DNA of 64,000 nucleotides, from assembly GCA_946122785.1 (NCBI GenBank), contig CAMGYJ010000007.1, forward strand, positions 35,551,587-35,615,586, read 5' to 3'. Shown piece after piece: positions 1 through 12,400 of this stretch (the stretch's first letter is position 1; each line of letters opens with the position of its first letter). Source of the stretch: Linum tenue. Taxonomy: Eukaryota > Streptophyta > Magnoliopsida > Malpighiales > Linaceae. The position numbers and the translations under genes are program-made. The notes under the pieces were generated by a model. That model ran no database searches, had not been told where the DNA came from, and saw nothing but the letters and a program-made list of their open reading frames with translations.

Positions 1-1447
1 GTTAAGCTTACTCACCTCTGTTTTGCTGATGACCTACTGGTCTTTATGGATGCATCAAATTTTGGAATTCAGGAGTTGCAAGGAATTCTTGACCAGTTTA
101 AGAAAATATCTACATTGAAGTCTAACACTAGTAAGTGTGAAATATTTTTGGAGGGCTCCCTCAAGAGGAGAGGGTAGTGAGAGCAGAATGTTATGGATAC
201 AAGCTGGGGGACTTCCTTGTCAGGTACTTAGGGGTTCCCCTAATATCTGGAAAGTTAAGTTTGACTGCTTGTAAGCCACTTATTGATAAGATAGTTGCTC
301 GGATCACATGTTGGAAAGCAAAATCTCTCTCTTATGCCGGAAGAATAGAGTTGGTTGGCACTGTCCTATACAGCTTAACTCAGTTTTGGATGTCTGTTTT
401 TCTTCTTCCCAAAGGAGTGATTAGGGAAGTGGAGAGAATATGCAGTAACTCTATCTGGGGAGTTGAAAGAGGGGTAAAACTTAGAGCAAATGTAGTCTGG
501 CAGAAACTTACTTTCCCTAAGAAGGAGGGAGGTCTGGGATTCAGGGACATGAGCAGCTGGAACTAGGCCTGTGTGATGAGGCATATTTGGCAAATATTGC
601 TGCAGGAGGGGTCTCTGTGGGTGGCGTGGATAAGTAAATATAAGCTGAAGGGTAGGTGCTTTTGGACCTACACCTGCACATCAGGGTCCTGGAACTGGTG
701 CAAAATTCTTAAGCTGAGAAGCAAGGTATCTCCTTTCATCTCGAGCTGGGATGATGTTCTGCTTCTTGATGATCTTCCTATGTCTCGGTTTTCTATTAAA
801 AGAGTGTGGCAGCTCATTCGACCTACTCAGCAGAAGGTGGACTGGTTGAAAATTCTCTAGAAAGGTAAGGCTATACCGAGCAATCGTTTGATTACTTGGT
901 TGGTAATTAGAGGTAGTATACATACAAAGGAAAGAATGCAGAAATTGGGGTATTTGGGATCGTTGGCTTGTGCTTTTTGTGGGAGAGGGTCTGAGAGCGG
1001 ACATCATTTGTTTGCACTCTGTCCTTTCACCAGGAAGCTCCTTGATAAGTTGTTTAGTGGCTCTATGCAGGTTCCTTTAATCCAAATTTGGGAGGACATG
1101 GTTTGATGGATGATGTTGAATTATAGCCAACAAACTGAAGTTGCTGAAACGGGAAGGCTCATCTGGCAATCGTGGGTAAGTCAGGTTTGGAGAGAACGTT
1201 GTCGTAGATTGTATGGAGTTAATACTAAAGGTTTTCATGAGGTGTGGTTTGTCATTAAATCCGAGGTTGTCTGTGTTTTAGGCTGTGATAGGGTGACACT
1301 CTTTTGGGATGTTTAAACTGTGATCTGTCTCAGAAGAAGGTTTACATTACTTGTTTTCACAGATTTGGTTAGACTCCCTAGCTAGCAAGGGTTTTGTTAG
1401 CAACCACTTTTTTTATGAATAAAGATTTCAATGATTCATTAAAAAAA
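1..1447 (+). pseudogene. LINE retrotransposon remnant (3' part of ORF2: reverse transcriptase, zf-RVT), 5' end outside the window
   Basis: The first 60 bases encode the reverse transcriptase active-site motif FADD in frame 1. The frame changes near 170, after a stop, into the RT thumb region (YLGVPLISGKL at about 220-255), followed by the connection region and, near 880-1060, a zinc-binding zf-RVT module (CAFC, then GHHLFALCP). Several stops and frameshifts show it is dead. The body ends in a 3' UTR with AATAAA near 1420 and a short A run at 1441-1447, as expected for the 3' terminus of a non-LTR element. It resembles the LINE at 15,950-22,400 in its thumb region but is diverged from it. Domain assignment is from visible motifs; the element family is inferred. 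Confidence 0.85.
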
Positions 1448-4400
1448 TGAACAAGGAGGAGAGTTGTGGCCATGTTTGGATCCACACATTTCAAAAACTA
1501 GGAAAATAATAAGAGTTGTTCTTCCCGCTATACATTACATGCCACCACTACCCACTACTAGCTACTATACTTCCTCCATGTTTTGCATTATTTGTGTAAT
1601 AACTGAAGATGTTGGGGAAATACATTATTTTTTCCAAATCCTAGTATTTTGTTCTAGTTACAAGATTTGCAGTGACTTGGGATCATGTTTCTAGACATAT
1701 ATATTTAGTTAACAAACTTGGCCAGCTTGTGCTACGGCAAAAACTCTAAAAGAGCACAAACTCATTAGCATCATGAAATTACTTAATATTGGACAATTAG
1801 TACATTCCATCATTTCTCGTCGCTGAATGTGTCATTATATTATTCGTGTAACAACTCCTCACCATCGCCACCCAAATTACATAAGCAAACATCGTACACA
1901 GAGAAACAAAAATACTATAAAGATATCTATCCAGTAGGATAATTTTGAAGCGTCAATTTTGTCTACAAAGTTTTCATCCCACCTATGCAGTACAACATAC
2001 TACTAAGCAATAATTGAAATACCATATCGGGGGTTGTACTGGAAATGTTAGCGGCAAAGTATTTTATGCTAAAACCGTAATTTAATAACGGTTCAACAAT
2101 TTTATATAGTTAAATACCGCTACCGCTATGACATTTTTGTAGTCGAACCGCAAGTATGTTTTTCAATCCTTACAACAAAGGTGAAAAATGAAAAGATGGG
2201 CTTTGTTTATTTACAGATCGGCACCCTCAAGATTCAGCCATTGACAATGTGGAAATATTATTATAAGAAAAAAAGATGAGTGCAGCGGCGTTGCCAGCGA
2301 GAGTTGCCTCCCGGAGCTCGACAAGCTTCAATGTCGCAACCCCAAGATTTGGAACATTGCTCTTCTCATCTACATTTGTTTATTCGATTCCTCTATGCAC
2401 GTACCTGCAGGATTTTCTACTGTATGTATGTATTAATGAGACACAGACCAAGTACAATGACCCATATTGATCAAACACCATATGGTTAAGTGTTTTAACT
2501 GTTTATATCTTGAAAAATTATATCATACCAGCATTTTAACCACAAAAAACTCTTATTGGAGACTAAACGTGATATGTGATATTTAGTGGTATGAAGCGGT
2601 TGAATCCCGGTTTCATCATAAAATTAATACACTACAACTTATTTTTCTTATACAACCTCCCTTACGGCATTACAATCCTTGGTTTATATAAAAAAATATT
2701 TATGGAAAATAACAGTGTACAAAATCTAGAATGGTAAAAACTACAAAATCTCGTGTCTTACCAATGTTTTAGAAATCCTATTGTACTGGCCGGTCGGACC
2801 AGAAATATCGCGTACCGACTCCAAAACGGTAGGAGTTTTCAGCGGTTGGAAACGGTTGAACCACGATTTTTTAGTACAAAATACTTCATCACTGACTTTT
2901 TCGATATAACCTTCGACACGGTTTCACAGTCCTTGGTCTTACCACACTTGATACAAATCATACTATCATGATGCGATTATATTATGAGTGGTAAGTCGTG
3001 GGTTCTTTAGGGTTTGTCGCCTTTAGATTTTGTACCATAATTCAAATGCTACAAAACTTGTGTCTTACCATCCCTGTTACGAATCATACTATCCCCTTAT
3101 ATGATTGTATTACGATTGTATTACGATATTATGATTCATATCAAAAGTGGGTAGGTTTTGACATTTTGAACCCTATATTTTTTTCATTTTTAATGGCATA
3201 TTCACCTCCTACAAACTTCACCCATATTTCATTATCCATTTTTACTGCCAAATCGAAATTGTTATTGTCACATCTCCAATCCATCCATTGGCAGCAGGTG
3301 GTAACATTGGAATTGTTCTTTATTGATTGATACTGTGGAAACCAAATCCAACAACACATCCTGCCCAGGAAAGAAACAAACAACACAATCTAACCTTCAA
3401 CAGTTGTTTGTTGCTTCTTTTTCTGACAATGTTAAATCTAACCAAAATTTACTTACCCTCCCTCCATACACCAATGTTTGCAATTTTGCCCACATATGTA
3501 CCCAACATTGCATCGATCGAGTCTAATGGGAGTGGTCTTCAAGGATCTCACTTACTTGAAATATGGGTGTATAAAGGAAGATTGTTTATCCAATGGGGAC
3601 TAGTTCTGGAATGATCCTAGTGAGGACTATCACATGTGTGTACTTACTTCTCGGAGCATCCAACCATAGTTAAGTGCATTGTATTTTTTCGTGATCCTCG
3701 TGGAATCAAGTCTGCGCACAATATTTTAATACAACATAATGTTGTTTTGAATTCACAATTGTCCCTAAAAATAAGGTGTAACGAGACGGCTAACTCCAAT
3801 CCTAGTTATCAATCCAATTACTTTCATATTACAAAACAAAATGGATATTATGGATTATAAATAGTTTAGAAATAATTTATTAATCAGAACGATACCCTAT
3901 TTTAATACGTACAGCAACACATCAAAATAAAATAAAAATATAACGAATTTTCCCCCTCCAAATATCGACACATTTCGAGCTACATAAATCTATCTGCCCT
4001 GCTGTCAAACATGATGGAAATGCTGAGATTATTATTATAATTATGGGGAGAGGGAATTCAAAGTTTAAGCATGTGAGGGGTGGATAGGGATGGGATTTTG
4101 TTCATCCATCCAAAGCAAATTCATGCTTATCCATCATTATTAGGAGCAGGGAATTGGGTTCTGCTTTCTGGTCATGTTCCCTAATCTCAACATTATAATA
4201 TAATTAATTGATTGATTATTGATTAGTTTGTTTTTCATTAGTCCTTTTTCCTCTTTGTTAATCCCAAAGCCTTTTGATTAGCTGTAAAAAGAAATGCTTG
4301 TTTTTGTTTAAGAGACATGTGATGTGAGTGACGCATACAAAAGACAAGGAAGCTGCCTCGATCCATCCCCCTCCCTTCAATTCCTTTGCTCCCTAAACAT

Positions 4401-6483
4401 GGAGTCTTCTTAACAATCTAAAAAAAATACTTGTATAGATGTAGTGTACAATACATGGTATTATGAATGCATACAATGTATCTTTTAAATGCGATCCCAG
4501 GAAAATGGCGGCATTCGTGATAAGACGATACTGTTGAGATGATTGGCTTTGAGTCTTGGTGTTTATCGGTTTATCTTTTCCTTTTGTCTCTTCGATTGTA
4601 GGAGTAATTAGATTCGATATCTATGACAAAACAAGAGCATATGAGAATTAAGTTTTTATTATTGAAAGTGACTTTCAAATATGTGGAACAAGGCAATTCA
4701 GTGCATAAAGTGATCGTTCGTGACATTGTATCAATGAATTTAGTTTCAAAATTTTCATGTTTAAGATATCTATATCTTGCTTTACTTCGACTCGATTCGG
4801 TGTGACGATGCATACTTCGATCCCTTTGAAAAGAAACATGTTAACCTGAGTGGAATCAAATAGAACCAAATTATAAAGAATGCATTCAGAATGATTTCGG
4901 TCTTCCCCGCCCTTCATCAGCATTAATACAATCTTATACCGTTTCAATCCAACCTCAAACTCGAGTTGAATTGATGTCACTCCTATACTACATGACTCCC
5001 AACTTCCATCTTAATCTAGTTGCATAATGCTTCACTATTGTACTTATTTTCTCTCCCAATCCTAAGGATCATGTTCTTAGCCAAACGTTCTCAAACAAAA
5101 AGAAAATTAGAAAGTAGAAATGACTAATAGTTCGTTAATGCTAGGATTTGACAAGTAAACCATCTGGCTCCAATCGTCTTGATGATGGATTAGGCTTTCG
5201 ATTTTCGAATAATTGTTAAGTGGGAGTAAGTTGACTCGCCCCATTAATTGGGGCAGGAAGGCAGGCCCGCCTATCTCCAAAAGTCTACCTTACTTAGTCG
5301 GCCGTAAGTAGCCGATTAAAAGCAATAATTTGGTGTCATTAGCCTAACTCCGCCGGCTAATTACAACGTAGAATGAAGGGAATCCCGTTGTAATCAAGAA
5401 GCTATGGGCAAAAGAATACAAAAGTGATTTGAGGCGCTAAGCAACGCGATTAACGCACTAATTAATCCAACTTGCAATTTAATACTAAATAATTAAATTA
5501 GTTTGGAAGAACACAATTCATTGAGATAAGAAAAGAGAAGTGGCACATGGTGTGGTTAGACCAATACCGACTAACGATGTATGCACGCGACATCTTAGGA
5601 GCCAACATCATCTATAAGAGAAAGAAGGTCAACGACAAATATGCGTTCTTGCTTCTGATATGGTGCTCAAAATTTATCCATATGCACTTGTGTCGTCTCC
5701 ATTCAGGAATATTGTTCAAACGAAGCATAAAACCAAGACCAAGAAAACTAATTGTGCTGAATTTTTTTTTTTTTTAAATATTTTACCTGAGCCACAAATT
5801 CGAGCTAAATCCACGAATAAACCGGTCCCGCGAGTTTGCCCGATGTCATTGCTCCAGCCAGCCAATCAAATACAGTGTCGCATGGGTGCTTGCGTTGCCT
5901 TGATGAGCAATCAACCCCTCTTTGCTTATGTCAAACTCAAAATTAGTCATTGATCATCATAATTATTTTATAGCTTAAACTATTGAGCTTGCTGCCAACG
6001 CACAACTAATATGATTGATTGAACTTAACAATCCGTTAAGCATTCAATCAAAGCCACATAATCATTAGTCCCATTAAACAAAGTTTTCAATCCTGAAACC
6101 CTAAACCTAATATTAGTTCTAGAAACTGGATAACGTATAACAGTATGTCAGGCATCGTTTGACCTTTCTCCCTGTCTCCCTCAGCTAAGACATTTCTCAC
6201 AAGTACACAACATTAGATACAGTTATACACCAAACATCAAGAAAATTATGGGTTTTACTTTTCTTCACACGATAACATAAAACGAATTGGGTTCTAATGA
6301 CAAGAGGTTATTTGGTTTAACTCTGACATCTTTTATGGTGCTTGTCTCATCATATGTTCAAGCAATCAAATGTTCATTCTGATTGATGGGGCTCTCTATT
6401 AGGATGTGATAAGAAACAGAGAAAGAGAGGAAGCTGTAATAGGGATCTTACAGTATATATATACATGCCAACTGCCCTTGCTG
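1448..6483. other. AT-rich intergenic DNA without a recognisable gene
   Basis: No reading frame here matches a family I know. A short open stretch at 2272-2409 (plus) has a peptide-like composition with several Cys residues (CSGVASESCLPELDKL) and could be a captured or decayed exon, but I cannot assign it. At 2030-2160 and 2745-3130 there are AT-rich stretches rich in CGGTT-like words, reminiscent of old MITEs, without clear ends. At 5220-5480 there is a locally GC-richer, low-copy-looking patch with no coding signal. The segment next to 6483 is downstream of the SOQ1-type gene and should hold its 3' UTR. Confidence 0.5.
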
Positions 6484-9400
6484 TTAGCCTGCAACCGGTA
6501 GCTGCAAGCCAGTTGTTCCCTTGGGCCTCACGAGGTAAGCGAGTGTGACTTCTGACGCGGTAGACTCTCGACTTTCTTCTTGGAATGGTATCTCAAACAT
6601 GAGCGACTGGTACAAACAAACCTCGTCTTCCTTGCAATAGTAAACCTGTAACAACAGATATATTACGCACGAGTCAGCACCTCTGGTAGTTTTCTTATTG
6701 AAAAAGATTCAGCACTTGCCATCTTAGGTTTGCAGCCTTACCTTGCACCCTATTTTCCCGGTTGCAACTGAGGAGGAAGCTCTCTTGTAGTGGAGGACAG
6801 CAGTTCCTTCCGGGCTAAGGTATCCATCCGAGGGATCGATGGACAGCACCTCTTCAGGTTCAGCATCGACCGTGAATTTACTTCTAGCTTCCTGCCCCAG
6901 AGATTCAGTAAATGAAAATCATGAGATCGACTTTAACAAGCATTAGTTTTCTGTTTAACGGATTTCAAAGTTAAAGACAGGGTTACCTTCGAGAAGTGGT
7001 ACTCCTCGGGCAATGATATTCTAAGCAGCAGCTTTCCCTCATTGGTCGAAACTCCATCGACTTTAACTATTTGTGTATCGGCTGACGCTCTTCTCCTTAG
7101 ACGTTTCAACGATCTAGATCTCGAAGCGGGAGGTAGAATGCCCTTCAGCTCCAGGGTACGAAGTTCGGGTTCTTCTTTATTCAAGTCCAAACACCGGATA
7201 ACACTGTTGTTTGTATCAGCTATGATCAGTTTACCTGCATTTTACCAAGGAAAACTATTACAGTGCCATTACCAACAGAAAAAATGCAAAAAGAAATTGT
7301 GAACAGATATGACAGTCACTGAGTTTTAGTTAATATAAGGGTTAATACATTATTTTGGTCCGAACTATGACCATATAATCAACTTTGGCCTGTGGTTTCA
7401 GAAATTAACATCTTGGCCTCAACTATACATCATATAGACTTAATTGGCCCGACACGTGATTTGACCATCAATTTGGACTGTCAACACGCCAAGTCATTAT
7501 CTAGTCAGCCTAAAATTCATTAAAAATTTTCAAATTCAAATTATTTTCCTAATTTCTATTATTTATCATTTTAAAATTACCATAAAATAAATTTTAAAAT
7601 AATTTGATAATTTTTGGTTAATTTATAAATTTTATCATTCTCAAATTACCAAAAAAATATTTTATATAATTTTATTTTTTGGTTAATTTGAAAAATATAA
7701 ATACTAAAAATTAGAAAAATAATTTGAATTTGAATTTTTTTAATAATTTTTTGCTGACGAGACAATGAAATAACGTGTTGACCGTCCAAATTGACGGTCA
7801 AATTATGTGTCAAGCCAATTGAGTCTATATGCTGCATAGTTGAAACCAAAATATTAATTTCTGAAATCACGAACCAAAGTTGATTATATGGTCATAGTTC
7901 AGACCAAACTAAGGTATTAACCCATAATATAATTATATGTCTGGAAGACAATCACCTTTTTCCAGTTCAATGATACCTGCTGGTTCAGAGAGCTGCAAAA
8001 AACACAAAGTCACTGTTACAAGCAAACTAGAAATAAGAGGAAGAAAAAGAGCCAAGATTATTCTTTACATGAAGGATGATTGAAGAAATTGAATAACCAC
8101 CAAACCATACCTCGATTTATCTTTTAACATTCTCTGTGTGTGTGTGTGTTTTTTTTTTTTTTTCTCTGCCTATATACCTACAGTAAAGAAACATTTTGTA
8201 AAGCAGTTTCTAACCTGAGCAGTTATTGCTTTTCCATCCGTGAAACCAGCTTTCCCTGTTCCAGCAATTGTTGTAACTCGTCTAGTTGATGGATCTAGCT
8301 TCTTGATCTGCCAAGTGATAAGGAAATCTTCGCAAAATCAACTTACGCAGCCATACATGAAAAATTTCTCTGGTAGCAACCAGCTAAAGAATCAATGAGA
8401 CAATGACTTAAAAGATGCACCAAAAGACACCATGCTATAATGCTAACCTTGTGATTATAGCTATCTGCTATATAGATTTGACCATCTTTGGCACAATATA
8501 CACCCAGGGGATGCTGAAGAAGTACTTCAGATCCTACTCCATCATGATCTCCAAACTGAAAATCCAGGTCCATAAGGTCAAGGTGTTTGTTTATAATAGC
8601 AACACTGTGCTAAAATTCCATTAAAAATTATGGGGGTGTTAACTGAATTACTACCTTAAACAAATTTTCAGGGAAAATCGGATCTCCACCAACTAGTAGC
8701 CTTGATCCTCCTGTCTTCAGATCAAGGGCCCGGACGGAGCTGCTTTCACTATCAGCAATGTAAAGCTCCTTCAAATCTGTTGATAAGAATTGGAGTGGAA
8801 CTCTAATTTGTGATGAACACTGTTGGAGCAGTCATGATCTAGGCTATTGAGGGAAATGAAAGTTGTCAAAACATTACCAAACTTTTACCTGGAGAAAATG
8901 AAATCCCAGAGGGTTGAGCAAATGATGTACTCTTAGAGCTGTCCCAAAAATGAAAAACAACATATTATACCAAATTTCTAGGAAGTGCATACTAATGCCA
9001 AAAAGTAAAAGAGATGTTAGGTGACTCGGTCTATATAAATATTAGAATTAGAATATACATGCCAAGGAAAGATAAACCAGTGGCATGACTAAGTGGAAGA
9101 AACAGAAGCCGATATAACTGTGAAGTCCAGTTAATGTCTTACTCTGAGCCATTCAAATTCCTCTCATAACCATCACCACTGAACACTTTAGTAACTCCAT
9201 CCATAGTGTCGTGCTCCCATATCTGGTGTTGCCCAGCCATAGCAATGTAAACCTTCTCATTCACCGGCTCAAAGCATACGTCCCATGGAGAGTTGAGAAC
9301 CTATAACAAGTAAAGTAGACTTTATAACCTGGCTGATACCAACAGCACATAAATTCAGGTCTTTAATTATGAATAACAAAATGTCTAGGAAAACAGAACT

Positions 9401-12400
9401 ACGAAATAGAAAGACACCCAAACTTTATGAAGAATAATAGTAGAAGACCCATCCATCAATGACACCTAAACAATATTCATTTCCTTGCCTGGTCAGTTCC
9501 TTTTCCTCCTCCCTGGTAATCCTTGCCTTTGTTTCCATTTCCAGCGAGAGTCCGCACAGTATCATCAACCAAATTGATCTCCCTACAGTCATAAAAGCTC
9601 AAAATGACTGATCAATAAGTTAAAAGAGTATCCTAATCCTTTCATTCACATTCGTGAAGATTTTGTTGTTGATTGAGTGAGTATTAGTTAGAAGTCTCAA
9701 CTGACCGCAATGCATGATTTTCTGTATCCGCAACATAAAGGAGATTTTTCTTCGGATTGTAAGCCAGACCCTGTAGAACCATGTAACAAAAAAGAGTTTA
9801 ATCCAGGCACACCCAACCGTGAGTACAACATAGAATCAAGTTTCATCTGCCCATTTCCCAAGCAAAAAGCATGTGTTAGCCGTGAAGTGCCTTATGAAAC
9901 TTCAACTTGAGATAATTGATTACCTGAGGGCGATTAAAGGCTGCAGTCTCAAAGGAACCATCACGAAGTCCTTCCTCTCCTGTGCTACCAACTTGTAAAA
10001 TAAAGTTTCCATCCAGGTCCGTTATCACCTGGCTCCAACAGAACGAAGTAACGAGACTGATAAGTGTCAAACACTATTGGCACAAAATATCCCATTACAA
10101 AATTTGGTATTTACTCATTTCACTCATAGGAAACTCTCTTTATGTTGCAGCGAGCATAGTAATTTCAAGTGTTCTCTGTCCATGAGTAGAAAGAGAACAT
10201 AAAATCTTACTATACGGTTGTGGTTGCTGTCTGAGATGAATAGTCGATTGTTAAGCACATCAATCGCCAGCTTTCCAGGAAACTTCAAAGGCGAATTGTA
10301 AAAACGTTGGTCCCTATTTTTCTCCAAGTTCAGTGGAATTGGGGTTTTATCCAGGATCTTTTTCTTGCCATAATAGAGAAGAGCTGCCTCAACCAAATCA
10401 TCAAGGTCCTGAAGCAAAAGACAGAGAAAGTGAGGCATTCTTTCTAATGAGCTACATGCATGAAGTTAAAATAAGAGCTGCCTCTAGTAAATGAGCATTT
10501 ACTATGGTAACTACAATGTATACAATTTGGAGTACCTGTCTATGGCCTTCTCCAGCTACTTGTGCAAGAAGTTTTCCATTAGGACCAACAATAGCAAATG
10601 TAGGCCATGAATTGATACCTAGCTCCCGCCACAAATACATCTCTCCATCATTGACAACCTAGAGACAGAAATTTATTAGCATACATAAGATAGTAAACTG
10701 CATTCCTAACGGTTTACTAAAGATGAACATGGAGAAAACCAACATGCCATTGTATCTACCTTTGACATTCTTGGCCCAAGCTACAAGATCAAACCAACCT
10801 TTTATAGTTTTTCTATGCCTAACTTATATATTCCCTTGCAAGTAGATATCTATCACCTCTACCCTCATTCTTTCATAGAGTTTTCAAGTGAGCGGCTGCA
10901 TATCAAGTATCCTTCAATCTTGTGCTGCCAAAAGGAATTTCTTGTAAGAGTATCCTTCAATCTCTACATCACTTACTGGATGGGATATATTGTAGCGTAG
11001 AACTGCATTCCTTATGGCTTCTAAATCCTTCTCATTATCAAACTTAGCAGAATGTACCCCAACAACAGTAAACTGAAAACAAAGAATTGCGAATACGCGT
11101 GTCAGAGACAAAACAAGAAAAATAATGATAATAACAACAATAATTGAAGCTTTGCTGAAAGCATCACATGTGAAACTTCTAACAATAGTCATATAGCAAC
11201 CCACAAAGAGAATGAAATGTTCCAAAGAGTTGGATAGCGCAATGCTTAGTTCGTTAAAGATTTCGGAGTTATGCAGTTCGGTCCTATAAGCTCACCATAC
11301 AACCTAAAAACAAAATTCTTTATTGGGTCCTTTTCTGTTATCCAAACACAAGGATAGATTGTGGTATAAATTTATTATTTATGTTCTGGGATCTTTGATA
11401 AGAGCACATAGCTGGAGTGATATGCCCGACATGGTATCCAAATAGACATTTACAAGAATGAGCAAATATGACTTTACCGGCATATCTTTGTACTTCCTCT
11501 CCAGAAACTCTAGATCTGGCAACACATGCATACAATTTATACAGCAGTAGGTCCAGAAGTCCAGCAGCACGACCTTTCCCTTCAAATCCTGTTCAAAAGA
11601 AAAGAATAGCTCACCGCACACAATTACGATCTTTGCATTTCAAATGGAGGTAAAGTCAGATGTTTTTGGTAAATTCAGCACCAGAAATTGTTCATGCAAT
11701 GTTCATATTCCATGCTCAAGTTATGGATCCTGGCTACAATGCAGAATTTTTTTGCAGAGGTATACAGAAATCCCTACGACCCAAATGTCTGATAGGTGAG
11801 AGAAAAACTGTCCACTGGCTCTTATAGATGTATTGATGATGATAATTGGATGCTTCATTATGGAGCTAAGATATTTGAATTGAGGGAAACTTACTCTGCG
11901 AAATTGAAGTGGAGCTGTGTTAAGCCAATCAAGTTTTGATGGGAATTCAGGGACTGTGGTAGTAGATCCCCTGAAAAGATAAATTTAATAAACTAAGGTT
12001 AAGTAAATAAGGGATTACATACACTAGTATTTTCATGTTAAGCACATGAAACCTAGTGCTTGTACAAATATCATAGTACTAGTGCAAAGACGTCAACATG
12101 GTCAAACTGGCATAATTTTGCTCACCTGGCTTCTAGATCAGATATATACTTGACAAATTGTTGGACTCTAGAGAACCGAGGTGTACCTACAGCCAATTGC
12201 AACTGGTTACTTGATGCACATAAGAAATATTGAAAAGGAAGGCCCTATTCTCTTAACCTTGAGAGAGCAGCTTACGATTAGCAACCAATTTCGGGAACCT
12301 CTATAAACTTGAAGGGTTGGCATAATGAACAAGGGACCAGATAAGAAAGTCTAACTTCAGGAACAATCTATGAACTTCACGAATAGAAATTTCACTATAA

